The translations under genes were made by a program, and so were the position numbers. From CALKHT01 sp964511575 (lineage in GTDB: Bacteria; Planctomycetota; Phycisphaerae; Phycisphaerales; Phycisphaeraceae): DNA of 64,000 nt. Below the pieces are notes generated by a model. That model made no database searches, was not told the DNA's origin, and was given only the letters and a program-made list of their open reading frames with translations. Location: NCBI GenBank assembly GCA_964511575.1, contig CAZEFM010000003.1, forward strand, positions 1-64,000, in the 5' to 3' direction. Each line of letters starts with the position of its first letter. The first letter of the stretch is position 1. This document shows positions 52,884-61,413 of the stretch, piece after piece.

Positions 52884-53993
52884 ATGGAGCACGTGCTGGG
52901 ACAACCTCGGGCCATTGAAGTGCTTACCGCGGCCCTCCGCAGCGAGCGTCTGCACCACGCATGGATCTTCCACGGACCGGTCGGCGTCGGAAAATTCACC
53001 ACCGCCCGCGCCTTCTCTCGCATCCTCCTGTGCCCCAACGCCCAACCCGATCTCGCGGGCAACATCGCCGCCTGCGGGCAGTGCGAATCCTGCCGATTGT
53101 TCGCCAGCGACAACCACCCCGATCTGCACATCATCCGCAAGGAACTCGCCGCCACCTCGAGCATCGCAACACTGCGAACCCGCAAACAGCTCAACATCCC
53201 CCTGGATGTGCTGCGCGAACACGTGGTCGGCGGCACGGCAAGCGATGGCCGGTTCTACGATGCCGCCGCGTACAAAGCGCCCATGCTGCGCCACCACAAG
53301 GTGTTCATCATCGACGAGGCGGAACTGATCGACGAACGCGGCCAGAACGCCTTGCTCAAAACCCTCGAAGAGCCGCCTGCCGGAACCTTTTTCATTCTCG
53401 GCACCACGCGTGAGGAACGGCTGCTGCCCACGGTGCGAAGCCGCTGCCAGCGTGTCGCTTTCGTGCCGCTGTCGCCCGACATCATCGCCGAGTGGATCGC
53501 CCGGCATGCATCGGAACTGGATGAAGCATCACGCCGTTGGCTGACCGGCTATTGCGAGGGCAGCCTCGGTCGGGCGGAACTGGCGCTCACGTATGAATTG
53601 CATCACTGGGCGCAGGCCGTGCTGCCCGCGCTGAACGAGATGACACGGGGCCGATGCGACGCGGGACTGGGCGGTCGCATCGCCGGCATGGTCGACGACT
53701 TCGCCAAAACGTGGGTCGATGCCCACGCCAACGCCTCCAAGGAAGCCGCCAACAAACAGGCGATTGCGCTGATGTGGTCGCTCATCGCCCACGAAGCGCG
53801 CCGAAGGTTGGCAGAACTCGCCCGAACCGTTCCCGCCGACGATCCCGACTCCGCCGAGGCCACGCTTCAACCCTGGCTCAGCGTCATCGATGCGCTGGGC
53901 GAAGCGCAATACCAGATCAACAGCAACGTCAACATCGGCATCGTGTGCGACCATCTGGTCTCACGCATCGACCGTGCCCTTTCCCCCGCGTGA
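52884..53993 (+). CDS. holB: DNA polymerase III subunit delta-prime
   Basis: A 369-residue clamp-loader ATPase-fold protein. It opens HVLGQPRAIEVLTAALRSER, then Walker A GPVGVGKFT, a Cys4-type zinc module (ILLCPN, CGQCESCRLF), Walker-B-like VFIIDEAELIDERGQNALLK and TLEEPPAGTFFILGTT. The sensor-1 SRC motif is present in RSRCQRVAF. Delta-prime is the wrench of the clamp loader and usually does not hydrolyse ATP. The C-terminal helical domain reads NKQAIALMWSLIAHEARRRL. It follows the secretion operon after a hairpin and probably has its own promoter. Confidence 0.9.
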   Translation: MEHVLGQPRAIEVLTAALRSERLHHAWIFHGPVGVGKFTTARAFSRILLCPNAQPDLAGNIAACGQCESCRLFASDNHPDLHIIRKELAATSSIATLRTRKQLNIPLDVLREHVVGGTASDGRFYDAAAYKAPMLRHHKVFIIDEAELIDERGQNALLKTLEEPPAGTFFILGTTREERLLPTVRSRCQRVAFVPLSPDIIAEWIARHASELDEASRRWLTGYCEGSLGRAELALTYELHHWAQAVLPALNEMTRGRCDAGLGGRIAGMVDDFAKTWVDAHANASKEAANKQAIALMWSLIAHEARRRLAELARTVPADDPDSAEATLQPWLSVIDALGEAQYQINSNVNIGIVCDHLVSRIDRALSPA

Positions 53994-54081
53994 TGAAACT
54001 GCACGAAACATGACGCCGACCATGCATCCCGTTCCGTTGGTTTTGTGCTGTGCCCCGTGTGTTCGCGGTGGGTAGCTGCCC

Positions 54082-55515
54082 ATGTCATGGATTCTGCTCT
54101 ACAACCTGCTGGAGTGGTGCATCCGCATCGTCATGCTGCCGGTCATTCTGCGCCGTCGCTTCGACTCGCCCACCGCGCTCGCATGGCTGATGATCATCTT
54201 CTTCCTGCCCGTGCTTGGGCTGCTGCTGTATGCGCTGATCGGCACCAATCGGCTGGGACGCAAACGCGTGCGTCTGCACAACCGCGTCATCGCCCTCATG
54301 CGAACGCCCGAACGACTGGCGGAACTCAAGGCCCGCGCCCGCAAACCCCACGTCGCCGAGGAAGTCACGGCACTCGTCCATCAGGCCGAACGCATCGGCG
54401 GCATGCCCGTCGCAGGCGGCAACGAAGTTGAACTGCTCGGCGACAGCGATCAGGTCATCGAACGCATCATCCGCGACATCGACGCCGCCAAGCATCACGT
54501 CCACATGCTCTTTTACATCTACGAGGACGACGACACCGGCCGCCGTGTCGCCGAAGCGCTCGCCCGTGCCGTCAAACGAGGCGTTCAATGCCGCGTCTTG
54601 GCCGACGGCGCGGGCTCGCGCACCATGTTCTACGCCAACGGACTGGCGGCATGGATGAACGAACAAGGCATCCAAACGCTGCCCGCGCTGCCCGTACGAC
54701 TGCTGCGACGCAAGCTCGCAAGACTCGACCTGCGCAACCACCGCAAAATCGTCGTGATCGACGGCACCATCGGATACACCGGAAGCCAGAACATCACCAA
54801 CGCCGACTACGGCCGACATCACGTGGAACGGTGGATCGACCTGACCGGACGTTTCCGCGGCCCTATCGTCTCGCAGTTGCAGATGGTCTTCATGGAAGAC
54901 TGGATGTTCGAGACCGATGAGTACCTGGAGGGCCCCGACATCCTGCCCGCCATTGCACCGGTCGGCGAGGTGTCCGCCCAGACGGTTGCCACCGGTCCGG
55001 GACATGAATCCGAAGCGCTGCTGCGCGTCCTGCTTGCCGCCATCAGCATGGCCAAGCGAAAGGTCATCATCACCACCCCCTATCTCGTCCCGGATGAGCC
55101 GACGCTGCTCGCGCTGTTTCTCGCGGCGGATCGCGGCGTGGAGGTCAGCCTCGTCGTCCCCGCCAGGAGCGATCACCCGCTCGTCGATGCCGCCGGACGC
55201 TCGCTCTTTGAACGCCTGCTTGAAGCGGGCGTCAACATCTACCTCCATCGTCACGGCACGCTCCATTCCAAAACCATGACCGTCGACGATTCCTTCGCCG
55301 TCCTCGGGTCGAGCAACATGGATGTGCGCAGCTTCTACCTCAATTTTGAGATCAACGTCCTGCTCTACGGCTCGCAGGTCACCCACGAGCTGCGCTTCGC
55401 CCAGATGGGCTACCTCAACGACGCGGACAAGATCACCCTGGACGAATGGCTCAAGCGGCCGATCGCCCACCGCTACATCGACGCCGCCGCGTCCCTGCTC
55501 TCCCCCCTGCTCTGA
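54082..55515 (+). CDS. cls: Cardiolipin synthase
   Basis: A 477-residue enzyme that makes cardiolipin from two phosphatidylglycerols. Two N-terminal membrane helices (ILLYNLLEWCIRIVMLPVIL and ALAWLMIIFFLPVLGLLLYA, a PLDc_N-type region) lead into two PLD domains with HKD motifs HRKIVVIDG near 219, followed by TGSQNITN, and HSKTMTVDD near 394, followed by LGSSNMDVRSF. The classical bacterial Cls plan and length are met. It is distinct from the PLD-family protein at 21491, which has a single anchor. It lies 88 nt after holB on the same strand and has no clear Shine-Dalgarno. Confidence 0.92.
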   Translation: MSWILLYNLLEWCIRIVMLPVILRRRFDSPTALAWLMIIFFLPVLGLLLYALIGTNRLGRKRVRLHNRVIALMRTPERLAELKARARKPHVAEEVTALVHQAERIGGMPVAGGNEVELLGDSDQVIERIIRDIDAAKHHVHMLFYIYEDDDTGRRVAEALARAVKRGVQCRVLADGAGSRTMFYANGLAAWMNEQGIQTLPALPVRLLRRKLARLDLRNHRKIVVIDGTIGYTGSQNITNADYGRHHVERWIDLTGRFRGPIVSQLQMVFMEDWMFETDEYLEGPDILPAIAPVGEVSAQTVATGPGHESEALLRVLLAAISMAKRKVIITTPYLVPDEPTLLALFLAADRGVEVSLVVPARSDHPLVDAAGRSLFERLLEAGVNIYLHRHGTLHSKTMTVDDSFAVLGSSNMDVRSFYLNFEINVLLYGSQVTHELRFAQMGYLNDADKITLDEWLKRPIAHRYIDAAASLLSPLL

Positions 55516-55616
55516 CGCTCACCCCGCCTGCCGGACGGGGGCACCCAAAACGGCTACAAACGCCCTTCCCGAGCCTTTTTCGACCTGATTTCCCCCGCGG
55601 AACGTGTCGATAATGC

Positions 55617-55644
55617 TTGTGATACGCCCCTGCCGCGGTACAAT
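55617..55644 (+). promoter_or_regulatory. Candidate promoter for the CAP-domain gene
   Basis: -35 TTGTGA (55617-55622), 16-nt spacer, -10 TACAAT (55639-55644). The ATG at 55696 follows about 50 nt later. Confidence 0.5.
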
Positions 55645-55695
55645 GAAACCTACTGCTACGACGAACCCCCACCCTTTGTGCTCCGGGTCAGACCC

Positions 55696-56832
55696 ATGAA
55701 GATCACCCGTGCGATTGGTCTGCTGGTCGTGCTCGCAATGTGTGCGGCGACGATGTTCTCCACCGCGCTGCAGGCGAACGATCGGCCCTCCCTGGAGCAA
55801 CGCCGCGCCGAAGCCATGATGCGCGACGCCCGCTATGCGGCCCTCCGCCGCGACGCGCACAGCGCCAACTTCGTCCGCGCCATGGCCGCCATCGAAAAGC
55901 TGCAGGAGCACGGCGAGGAAACCCGCCACATCGTGCAGGGCGCCGTCAAGGAATGGCTCAACCGTGATCAACGTGCCATCAAGGCTCATCTGACGGCACT
56001 CGGCCGAGCCACCAACCTGCGCCAGCACGAAGAAGCCTTCGTCGAACTGCAAACCAAAGCCCGCGACAACATCGCTGTGCTCGAAAAAGGCGAACCCGTC
56101 CAGTTGGCGCGAAAGTATTACACCGAACTGGAACAGGCTTACATCCCGTTAACGGCGCATTACGGCGCGCTCGATGGCCTGCTCGCAGCGATGGAACGTC
56201 AACCGAAACTACTGGCAATTTACGACCCCACCAACGATCGTCAGCCCACCGCCGCCGGCAGCGATCCCGCATCGATACGCGAACAGGTCGAAACCGCCAT
56301 CGGCATGACCATCGAAGACGCCATGTCCATGCGAGACGGCGGTCAGCCACGCATCGGCAGCGATCCGTCCCAGCGGCTGCTGTGGCTCTACATGCAAAGC
56401 CGTCGCATTGAAGCCTACAACGAATCCGTCGCCGACATGTTCAAGCCTGCTGAACTCGAAAACGCGCGACTCGTCAACCGCTATCGCGAACACATCGGGC
56501 TGCTGCCGCTGGAATTCGATGCCCGCCTCACCCAGGCCGCCCGCGCCCACAGCAAGGAAATGGCCGAGATGGGCTACTTCTCCCACGAATCGCCCGTGGA
56601 AGAAAACCGCACCTTCGGCATGCGCTGCGAAAAAGCGGGCTACCGCGGCGCCAGTGGCGAGAACATCGCGGCCGGCACCAGCTCCGGCACGCGCGCTTTC
56701 TGGATGTGGTTCGACAGCCCCGGCCACCACAAAAACATGGCGGGCGGACACAACGCCATCGGCGTCGGACTCCACCAGTCCCACATGACCCAGAACTTCG
56801 GCGCCGGCGAACGGCTCATGAACGCGAAGTAA
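55696..56832 (+). CDS. Exported CAP-domain (SCP/PR-1-like) protein
   Basis: A 378-residue protein with a signal peptide (ITRAIGLLVVLAMCAATMFS, cut near LQA). A helical region of about 220 residues follows (SLEQRRAEAMMRDARYAALR, LARKYYTELEQAYIPLTAHY), then a C-terminal CAP domain from about 255: RYREHIGLLPLEFDARLTQA, HSKEMAEMGYFSHESP, SGENIAAG, WFDSPGHHKNM, NAIGVGLHQSHMTQNFG. The CAP cavity His and Glu positions are present. CAP proteins in bacteria are secreted and of mostly unknown biochemical role. Start at ATG 55696; an upstream in-frame start at 55678 is less likely. Confidence 0.85.
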   Translation: MKITRAIGLLVVLAMCAATMFSTALQANDRPSLEQRRAEAMMRDARYAALRRDAHSANFVRAMAAIEKLQEHGEETRHIVQGAVKEWLNRDQRAIKAHLTALGRATNLRQHEEAFVELQTKARDNIAVLEKGEPVQLARKYYTELEQAYIPLTAHYGALDGLLAAMERQPKLLAIYDPTNDRQPTAAGSDPASIREQVETAIGMTIEDAMSMRDGGQPRIGSDPSQRLLWLYMQSRRIEAYNESVADMFKPAELENARLVNRYREHIGLLPLEFDARLTQAARAHSKEMAEMGYFSHESPVEENRTFGMRCEKAGYRGASGENIAAGTSSGTRAFWMWFDSPGHHKNMAGGHNAIGVGLHQSHMTQNFGAGERLMNAK

Positions 56833-56881
56833 TCGCACCGACTGCGTTCACCGCCAGCAACACCCCACCAACACCTGCCAC

Positions 56882-57769
56882 TCACTTCGACCAGCGCAGC
56901 ACCGCTGTCACCGGGTAATGATCCGAGGGATACTTCCCCGCCACGTTGCTGTGATCGATCGTCGCATCAAGGCAGGTGAACGCGTCATCGTGCAGGATCC
57001 AATCGATACGGCTGCCGCGTGTGCCGCCCCGGAAGCCGTGAAAGCTCACCTCATCCGCGCTGCGCTGCGGGTGTACCGCGCGGAAACCGTCCGTCAGAGG
57101 CCGACTTCCCGCGGACTCCCCCGCCACCATGATGCGGTAAGGCTCGCCGTCCTCATTCGTGTTGAAGTCGCCCGTCACAATCACCGGCAGATCGCCGTGC
57201 GCATCGATGAAGCGCCGCATCTGAACCGCCGACTGCTTCCGCGCCTCGGGGCCGCGATGATCCCAGTGCGTGTTGATCACCAGCACCTGCCGGTCCGCCT
57301 GCACGTCGCGCAGCACCAGCCACGAAAACATGCGCGTCATCGAGCTGTCCCAGCTCACGCTGCCCGGCGTGTCCGGCTGCTCGCTCAGCCACTGATGCCC
57401 CGCATCCACCACCTCGAAGCGATCCGCTCGATAGAAGATGGCTGCGTACTCGCCGCGCTCCACGCCGTCCTCGCGCCCCACGCCGTGGAACCCGTACTCC
57501 GGCAGGTGCTCCTGAAGAAATCGCGCCTGAAAATTCAGTACTTCCTGCGTGCCCAGCACATCAGGGTTGTACGCACGAATCGTCTCAACGAGATGCTCGC
57601 GCCGCCCCCGCCAGGAGTTTTCCCCGTCCCGCGCCAGACCGTAGCGAATGTTGAACGACATCACCCGCACATCATCCGTCTGCACCACCGCAGCAGGCGT
57701 ACCCGGCGGACGCCAGATGCACCCCCCCACAAACACCACCAGCAACAGCATCACACCCAAACGACCCAT
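56882..57769 (-). CDS. Endonuclease/exonuclease/phosphatase-family lipoprotein
   Basis: A 295-residue protein with a lipobox (VVFVGGC, Cys17), so it is probably lipid-anchored. The EEP fold is complete: RVMSFNIRYG (metal Asn), DVLGTQEVL (Glu), QVLVINTHWDHRG, VIVTGDFNTNEDGEP (GDFN), GSRIDWILHDD and PSDHYPVTAVL (catalytic Asp-His). EEP enzymes cut phosphodiesters in nucleic acids, sphingomyelin or inositol phosphates; the substrate is not clear from sequence. A strong GGAGGA Shine-Dalgarno lies 6 nt before the ATG at 57769. Its 3' end faces the CAP gene. Confidence 0.88.
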   Translation of the reverse strand: MGRLGVMLLLVVFVGGCIWRPPGTPAAVVQTDDVRVMSFNIRYGLARDGENSWRGRREHLVETIRAYNPDVLGTQEVLNFQARFLQEHLPEYGFHGVGREDGVERGEYAAIFYRADRFEVVDAGHQWLSEQPDTPGSVSWDSSMTRMFSWLVLRDVQADRQVLVINTHWDHRGPEARKQSAVQMRRFIDAHGDLPVIVTGDFNTNEDGEPYRIMVAGESAGSRPLTDGFRAVHPQRSADEVSFHGFRGGTRGSRIDWILHDDAFTCLDATIDHSNVAGKYPSDHYPVTAVLRWSK

Positions 57770-57850
57770 GCAGAATCCTCCCGAGAAAAATGCCCCACGC
57801 CCATCAGCTCAACACGCAGCTTGCCTCGTCCGGCCTTCCATGCTCACGGC

Positions 57851-58375
57851 TCACTTCCCCGCCAGCACCTCGATCACCGCACGCATGAACTGCGGCAGGT
57901 CGTCCGGCCGACGACTCGTCACGTGATGACGATCCACCACCACCGGCGCATCCTCCCACAGCGCACCCGCGTTGCGCAGATCATCCTTCAACGCGGGGGT
58001 GCTTGTATATCGCACACCCTTGACCACCTGGGCCGAGATATCGATCCACGGCCCGTGACAGATGGACGCGATCAACTTCCCCGCCTCATCAAACTGCTTC
58101 ACCAGTTCCAGCACCTTCGGGTCACGACGAAGCTTGTCCGGCATCCACCCGCCCGGAATCACCACCCCCGCGAAATCCGCCGCCTCCATCAGGTCAATCG
58201 CCACATCCGACTTGCACGGATACCCGTGCTTGCCCTTGTACACCCTGCCGCTTTCCTGCCCCGCGATCGTCACCCCCGCCCCCGCCTCCAGCAACCGATA
58301 CCGCGGATACTGAAGCTCCATGTCTTCATAATCATCGCCAACAAAAATCAGCACATGCTTGCCATCAAGTGTCAT
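57851..58375 (-). CDS. DJ-1/PfpI-family protein
   Basis: A 174-residue cytoplasmic protein of the PfpI type. Nucleophile elbow SICHGPW has Cys106 and His107; Glu17 in DDYEDMELQ supports the thiol. FAGVVIPGGWMPDKLRR and RYTSTPALKDDLRNAGALWE are typical. Family members are cysteine proteases, glyoxalases or deglycases; catalytic residues are intact but the exact reaction cannot be told. A GAGGAG lies 6 nt before the ATG at 58375. It is the upstream neighbour of the EEP lipoprotein on this strand. Confidence 0.88.
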   Translation of the reverse strand: MTLDGKHVLIFVGDDYEDMELQYPRYRLLEAGAGVTIAGQESGRVYKGKHGYPCKSDVAIDLMEAADFAGVVIPGGWMPDKLRRDPKVLELVKQFDEAGKLIASICHGPWIDISAQVVKGVRYTSTPALKDDLRNAGALWEDAPVVVDRHHVTSRRPDDLPQFMRAVIEVLAGK

Positions 58376-58410
58376 CGCCTACTCCTCAGAAAAGAAAAGA
58401 ACCCACACCC

Positions 58411-58450
58411 CATCCCTCCGTGCCTCCTTGCCTTCGTCCCTCCGTCCCAT
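58411..58450. repeat. CCTCCGTGCC-family words upstream of xylB
   Basis: CATCCCTCCGTGCCTCCTTG and CCTTCGTCCCTCCGTCCCAT. It is the reverse of the word family at 47041-47070 and related to 36851-36878. Confidence 0.5.
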
Positions 58451-58527
58451 CACACCCCCCATCATACCGTTTCCCCTTCCAATCCCCGCCGTTAAACTAT
58501 CCCTTCCGCAGCACGGAGTACCTTCGC

Positions 58528-60057
58528 ATGTCCTATCTGCTCGGCATCGACATCGGCACCAGCGGCACCAAAACACTTCTCTGCGATTACGACGGCAACG
58601 TCCTCGCCACCGCCACCGCGCCACACGACATCGACTCGCCCCACCCCGGCTGGTCCGAGCAGAACCCCCTGCAATGGTGGAGCGCCACCTGCACCGCCAC
58701 CAAAGCCGTCCTCCGCAACGCCAAAATCAGGCCCGCGCAGATCACCGCCATCGGACTCTCAGGCCAGATGCACGGCTCCGTCTTCCTCGGCGACGGCCCT
58801 GAGCCTCTGCGACCCGCACTCCTCTGGAACGATCAACGCACCACCGCTCAATGTGCCGAGATCGAATCCATTGCGGGCGGCCGAAAAAAACTCATCAGCA
58901 TGGTCGGCAACCCCGCCCTCACCGGTTTCACCGCGCCCAAAATCCTCTGGGTGCGCCAGAACGAACCACGTATCTATGACAAAACCAAACACATCCTCCT
59001 GCCCAAGGATTACATCCGCTACTGCATGACCGGCGAATACGCCACGGAAGTCGGCGACGCATCCGGAACGCTCCTGCTCGATGTCAAAAAACGCGCGTGG
59101 AACAAAAAGCTCATCAGCATGCTCGACATCGATGCCGCGCTGCTTCCCGACTGCCACGAATCCCACATCGTCACCGGCACGCTCACCTCCATCGCCGCGC
59201 GGGAGATGGGGCTCGTCGAAGGCATCCCCGTCGTCGGTGGCAGCGGCGATCAACCCGCCGGGGCGGTGGGCAACGGCATCGTCACCGCAGGCGTTGTCAG
59301 CGCCACGCTCGGCACCAGCGGCGTCGTCTTCGCCCATGCCGATGAACCCACCTACGACCCGCAGGGACGCGTCCACACCATGTGCCACGCCGTCGAAGGC
59401 AAGTGGTGCGTCTTCGGCTGCATGCTCTCGGCGGGCGGATCGTTCCAATGGTTTCGCAACCATCTGGGCGATGCCTTCATCACCGCCGCGAAGAAACGCA
59501 AGGTTGATCCCTACGAGCTGCTCATCGAGGAAGCCCAGCATGCCTCCCCCGGATGCGAAGGACTCTACTTCCTGCCCTACCTCACCGGCGAACGGTGCCC
59601 CTACCCCGACCCACACGCACGCGGCGGATGGATCGGACTCACCGCACGACACAACCGCGCCAGCCTCATCCGAAGCCTCATCGAAGGCGTCACCTTCGGC
59701 ATGAATGATGCCCTCGCCATCATGCGCGAGATGAACATCCCCGTGAAAAACATCCGACTGTCAGGCGGTGGCGCGCGAAGCGCCTTCTGGCGACAACTCC
59801 AGGCCGACATCTACAACACCCCCGTCGCATGTATCAACGCGCAGGAGGGACCGGCTTACGGCGTCGCCATCCTCGCAGGCGTCGGAACAGGCATCTGGAA
59901 GAACGTCCCACAGGCGTGCAAAGCCGTCATCCACGAAACCGAAAAACGCAAGCCCAACCGCAAAATCGCCAACCTTTACAGCCAATACCATCAGCAATAC
60001 CAGCGTCTCTACACCGCACTCGCCCCCGAGTTCCATCGCATCGCCGAAATGTCCTGA
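58528..60057 (+). CDS. xylB: Xylulokinase
   Basis: A 509-residue FGGY-family sugar kinase that phosphorylates D-xylulose with ATP. N-terminal phosphate loop YLLGIDIGTSGTKTLLCDYD; sugar-side motif IGLSGQMHGSV; FTAPKILWVRQNEP; the FGGY core VVGGSGDQPAGAVGNG with catalytic Asp; C-terminal VKNIRLSGGGARSAFWRQLQ and AYGVAILAGVGTG. SGQMHG and overall order fit xylulokinase best among FGGY kinases. I start at ATG 58528 (GGAG 9 nt upstream); the frame extends to 58369 without protein-like text. A TAAACT about 30 nt upstream may be its -10. No xylose isomerase lies in the window. Confidence 0.9.
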   Translation: MSYLLGIDIGTSGTKTLLCDYDGNVLATATAPHDIDSPHPGWSEQNPLQWWSATCTATKAVLRNAKIRPAQITAIGLSGQMHGSVFLGDGPEPLRPALLWNDQRTTAQCAEIESIAGGRKKLISMVGNPALTGFTAPKILWVRQNEPRIYDKTKHILLPKDYIRYCMTGEYATEVGDASGTLLLDVKKRAWNKKLISMLDIDAALLPDCHESHIVTGTLTSIAAREMGLVEGIPVVGGSGDQPAGAVGNGIVTAGVVSATLGTSGVVFAHADEPTYDPQGRVHTMCHAVEGKWCVFGCMLSAGGSFQWFRNHLGDAFITAAKKRKVDPYELLIEEAQHASPGCEGLYFLPYLTGERCPYPDPHARGGWIGLTARHNRASLIRSLIEGVTFGMNDALAIMREMNIPVKNIRLSGGGARSAFWRQLQADIYNTPVACINAQEGPAYGVAILAGVGTGIWKNVPQACKAVIHETEKRKPNRKIANLYSQYHQQYQRLYTALAPEFHRIAEMS

Positions 60058-60090
60058 ACAATCCAACAGCATGACGATGTCGCCATGCGG

Positions 60091-60096
60091 TAAACT
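60091..60096 (+). promoter_or_regulatory. -10 TAAACT of corA, leaderless start
   Basis: TAAACT, then GACTTC, then the ATG at 60103, no Shine-Dalgarno. It is the same hexamer and spacing as at 33594-33599. Confidence 0.5.
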
Positions 60097-60102
60097 GACT
60101 TC

Positions 60103-61287
60103 ATGACCGATTCACCCGACGTCAATCCGCCGAGCACCGATCCCAACGTCCCGGCACAGGAGAACGCGGGCGGTGAAGTCAGCCGCAAACGTCGCACCGG
60201 ATTGCGTCGTCCGAAACTCAAAAAGTCCAAGCCCGGCACGCCCGCCGGCATCGAGCTGCACGAGCTCGACCACATGGCCGCCGTCGCCCGCTCCGTCCGC
60301 CTCACCTGCATCGACTACGCCCCCGGGCAGATTCAGGCCAACCATATCACCGACCTCGATGCCTTCATTCAAACCCATCGCCCCGCGTGGACAACCGTGC
60401 GATGGATCCACGTCACCGGCCTCACCGACACGCAAACCATCAAAGCACTCGCACAAAAGTATGAACTGCACCCATTGGCGGTCGAAGACATGTTCCACGT
60501 CCCGCAACGTCCCAAGGTGGAATCCTACGAAGGACAAAGCGAACACCGCGCACGCATCTTCGTCATCGCACGCATGATTCAACTCGTCAATCAACACCTG
60601 CGATCGCAGCAGATCAGCCTCTTTCTCGGACGCGACACCGTCCTCACCTTTCAGGAAGGCGATGACGACATATGGAAACCCGTGCGCCACCGCCTGCATA
60701 CCGAAGGCACGCGTCTGCGAAACGCCGACGCCAGCTTCCTCTTCTACACCCTCATCGACGCCATCGTCGACCACTGTTTCCCCGTGCTCGAATACTACGG
60801 CGATCAGCTCGATACGCTCGAAGCAAGCGTGCTCTCCACCCCCGAACCGCTGCAACTCGAACACATCCACGCCATGCGACGCGAACTGCTGCTGCTCCGC
60901 CGCGAGATCTGGCCGATGCGTGAAGTCGTCAACTTCCTGCAGCGCGACGCCAACGAACATCTCAGCCATCTCACCCGCACCTACATGCGCGACGTCTACG
61001 ATCACACGATCCAGATCCTCGACATCGTTGAAACCTACCGCGAAATGGCGACCGGCATCGCCGAAACCTATCTCTCCAGCGTCAACAACCGGCTCAACGA
61101 AGTGATGAAGGTGCTCGCCGTCTTCGCTTCCATCTTCATCCCCCTCAACTTCCTCGCCAGTGTGTTCGGCATGAACTTCACCTCCATGCCCCTGCACCAC
61201 CCCTGGCTCTTTCCCGCGTTCTGGATCGTTTGCGGCGCAATCGCCCTGGCGATGCTTCTGTGGTTCCGCGCCCGTAAATGGCTGTGA
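60103..61287 (+). CDS. corA: Magnesium/cobalt transporter CorA
   Basis: A 394-residue channel protein. A long N-terminal cytoplasmic domain (WIHVTGLTDTQTIKALAQKY, HPLAVEDMFHVPQRPKVESY) is followed by the stalk helix and two membrane helices at the end. The pore signature GMNF sits near 356 in FLASVFGMNFTSMPLHHPW. CorA pentamers let Mg2+ in down its gradient. The N-terminal 45 residues are basic and variable. The C-terminus ends RARKWL after the second helix. It lies 45 nt after xylB but has its own start-proximal -10. Confidence 0.94.
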   Translation: MTDSPDVNPPSTDPNVPAQENAGGEVSRKRRTGLRRPKLKKSKPGTPAGIELHELDHMAAVARSVRLTCIDYAPGQIQANHITDLDAFIQTHRPAWTTVRWIHVTGLTDTQTIKALAQKYELHPLAVEDMFHVPQRPKVESYEGQSEHRARIFVIARMIQLVNQHLRSQQISLFLGRDTVLTFQEGDDDIWKPVRHRLHTEGTRLRNADASFLFYTLIDAIVDHCFPVLEYYGDQLDTLEASVLSTPEPLQLEHIHAMRRELLLLRREIWPMREVVNFLQRDANEHLSHLTRTYMRDVYDHTIQILDIVETYREMATGIAETYLSSVNNRLNEVMKVLAVFASIFIPLNFLASVFGMNFTSMPLHHPWLFPAFWIVCGAIALAMLLWFRARKWL

Positions 61288-61318
61288 AGGGTCGGATCCG
61301 GTATTTTTCGTCGCAAAC

Positions 61319-61346
61319 TTGCATAAAAGACCGCGCGTGTTATAGT
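61319..61346 (+). promoter_or_regulatory. Promoter for the sorting-tail protein
   Basis: -35 TTGCAT (61319-61324), 16-nt spacer, -10 TATAGT (61341-61346). The start is about 65 nt downstream with GAGGAG before it. Confidence 0.5.
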
Positions 61347-61413
61347 TCCCCCTCCTCACCTCGAAGGGAGGGGTGGACTGTTATTCCCTATTAGTTGTAT
61401 GAGGAGTAGTTTC

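Noticed and set aside
55540..55582. Terminator after cls (stretch ending GAGCCTTTTT)
   Set aside because: The T run is present but the only pairing is a 4-bp GGCT/AGCC stem with a large loop.
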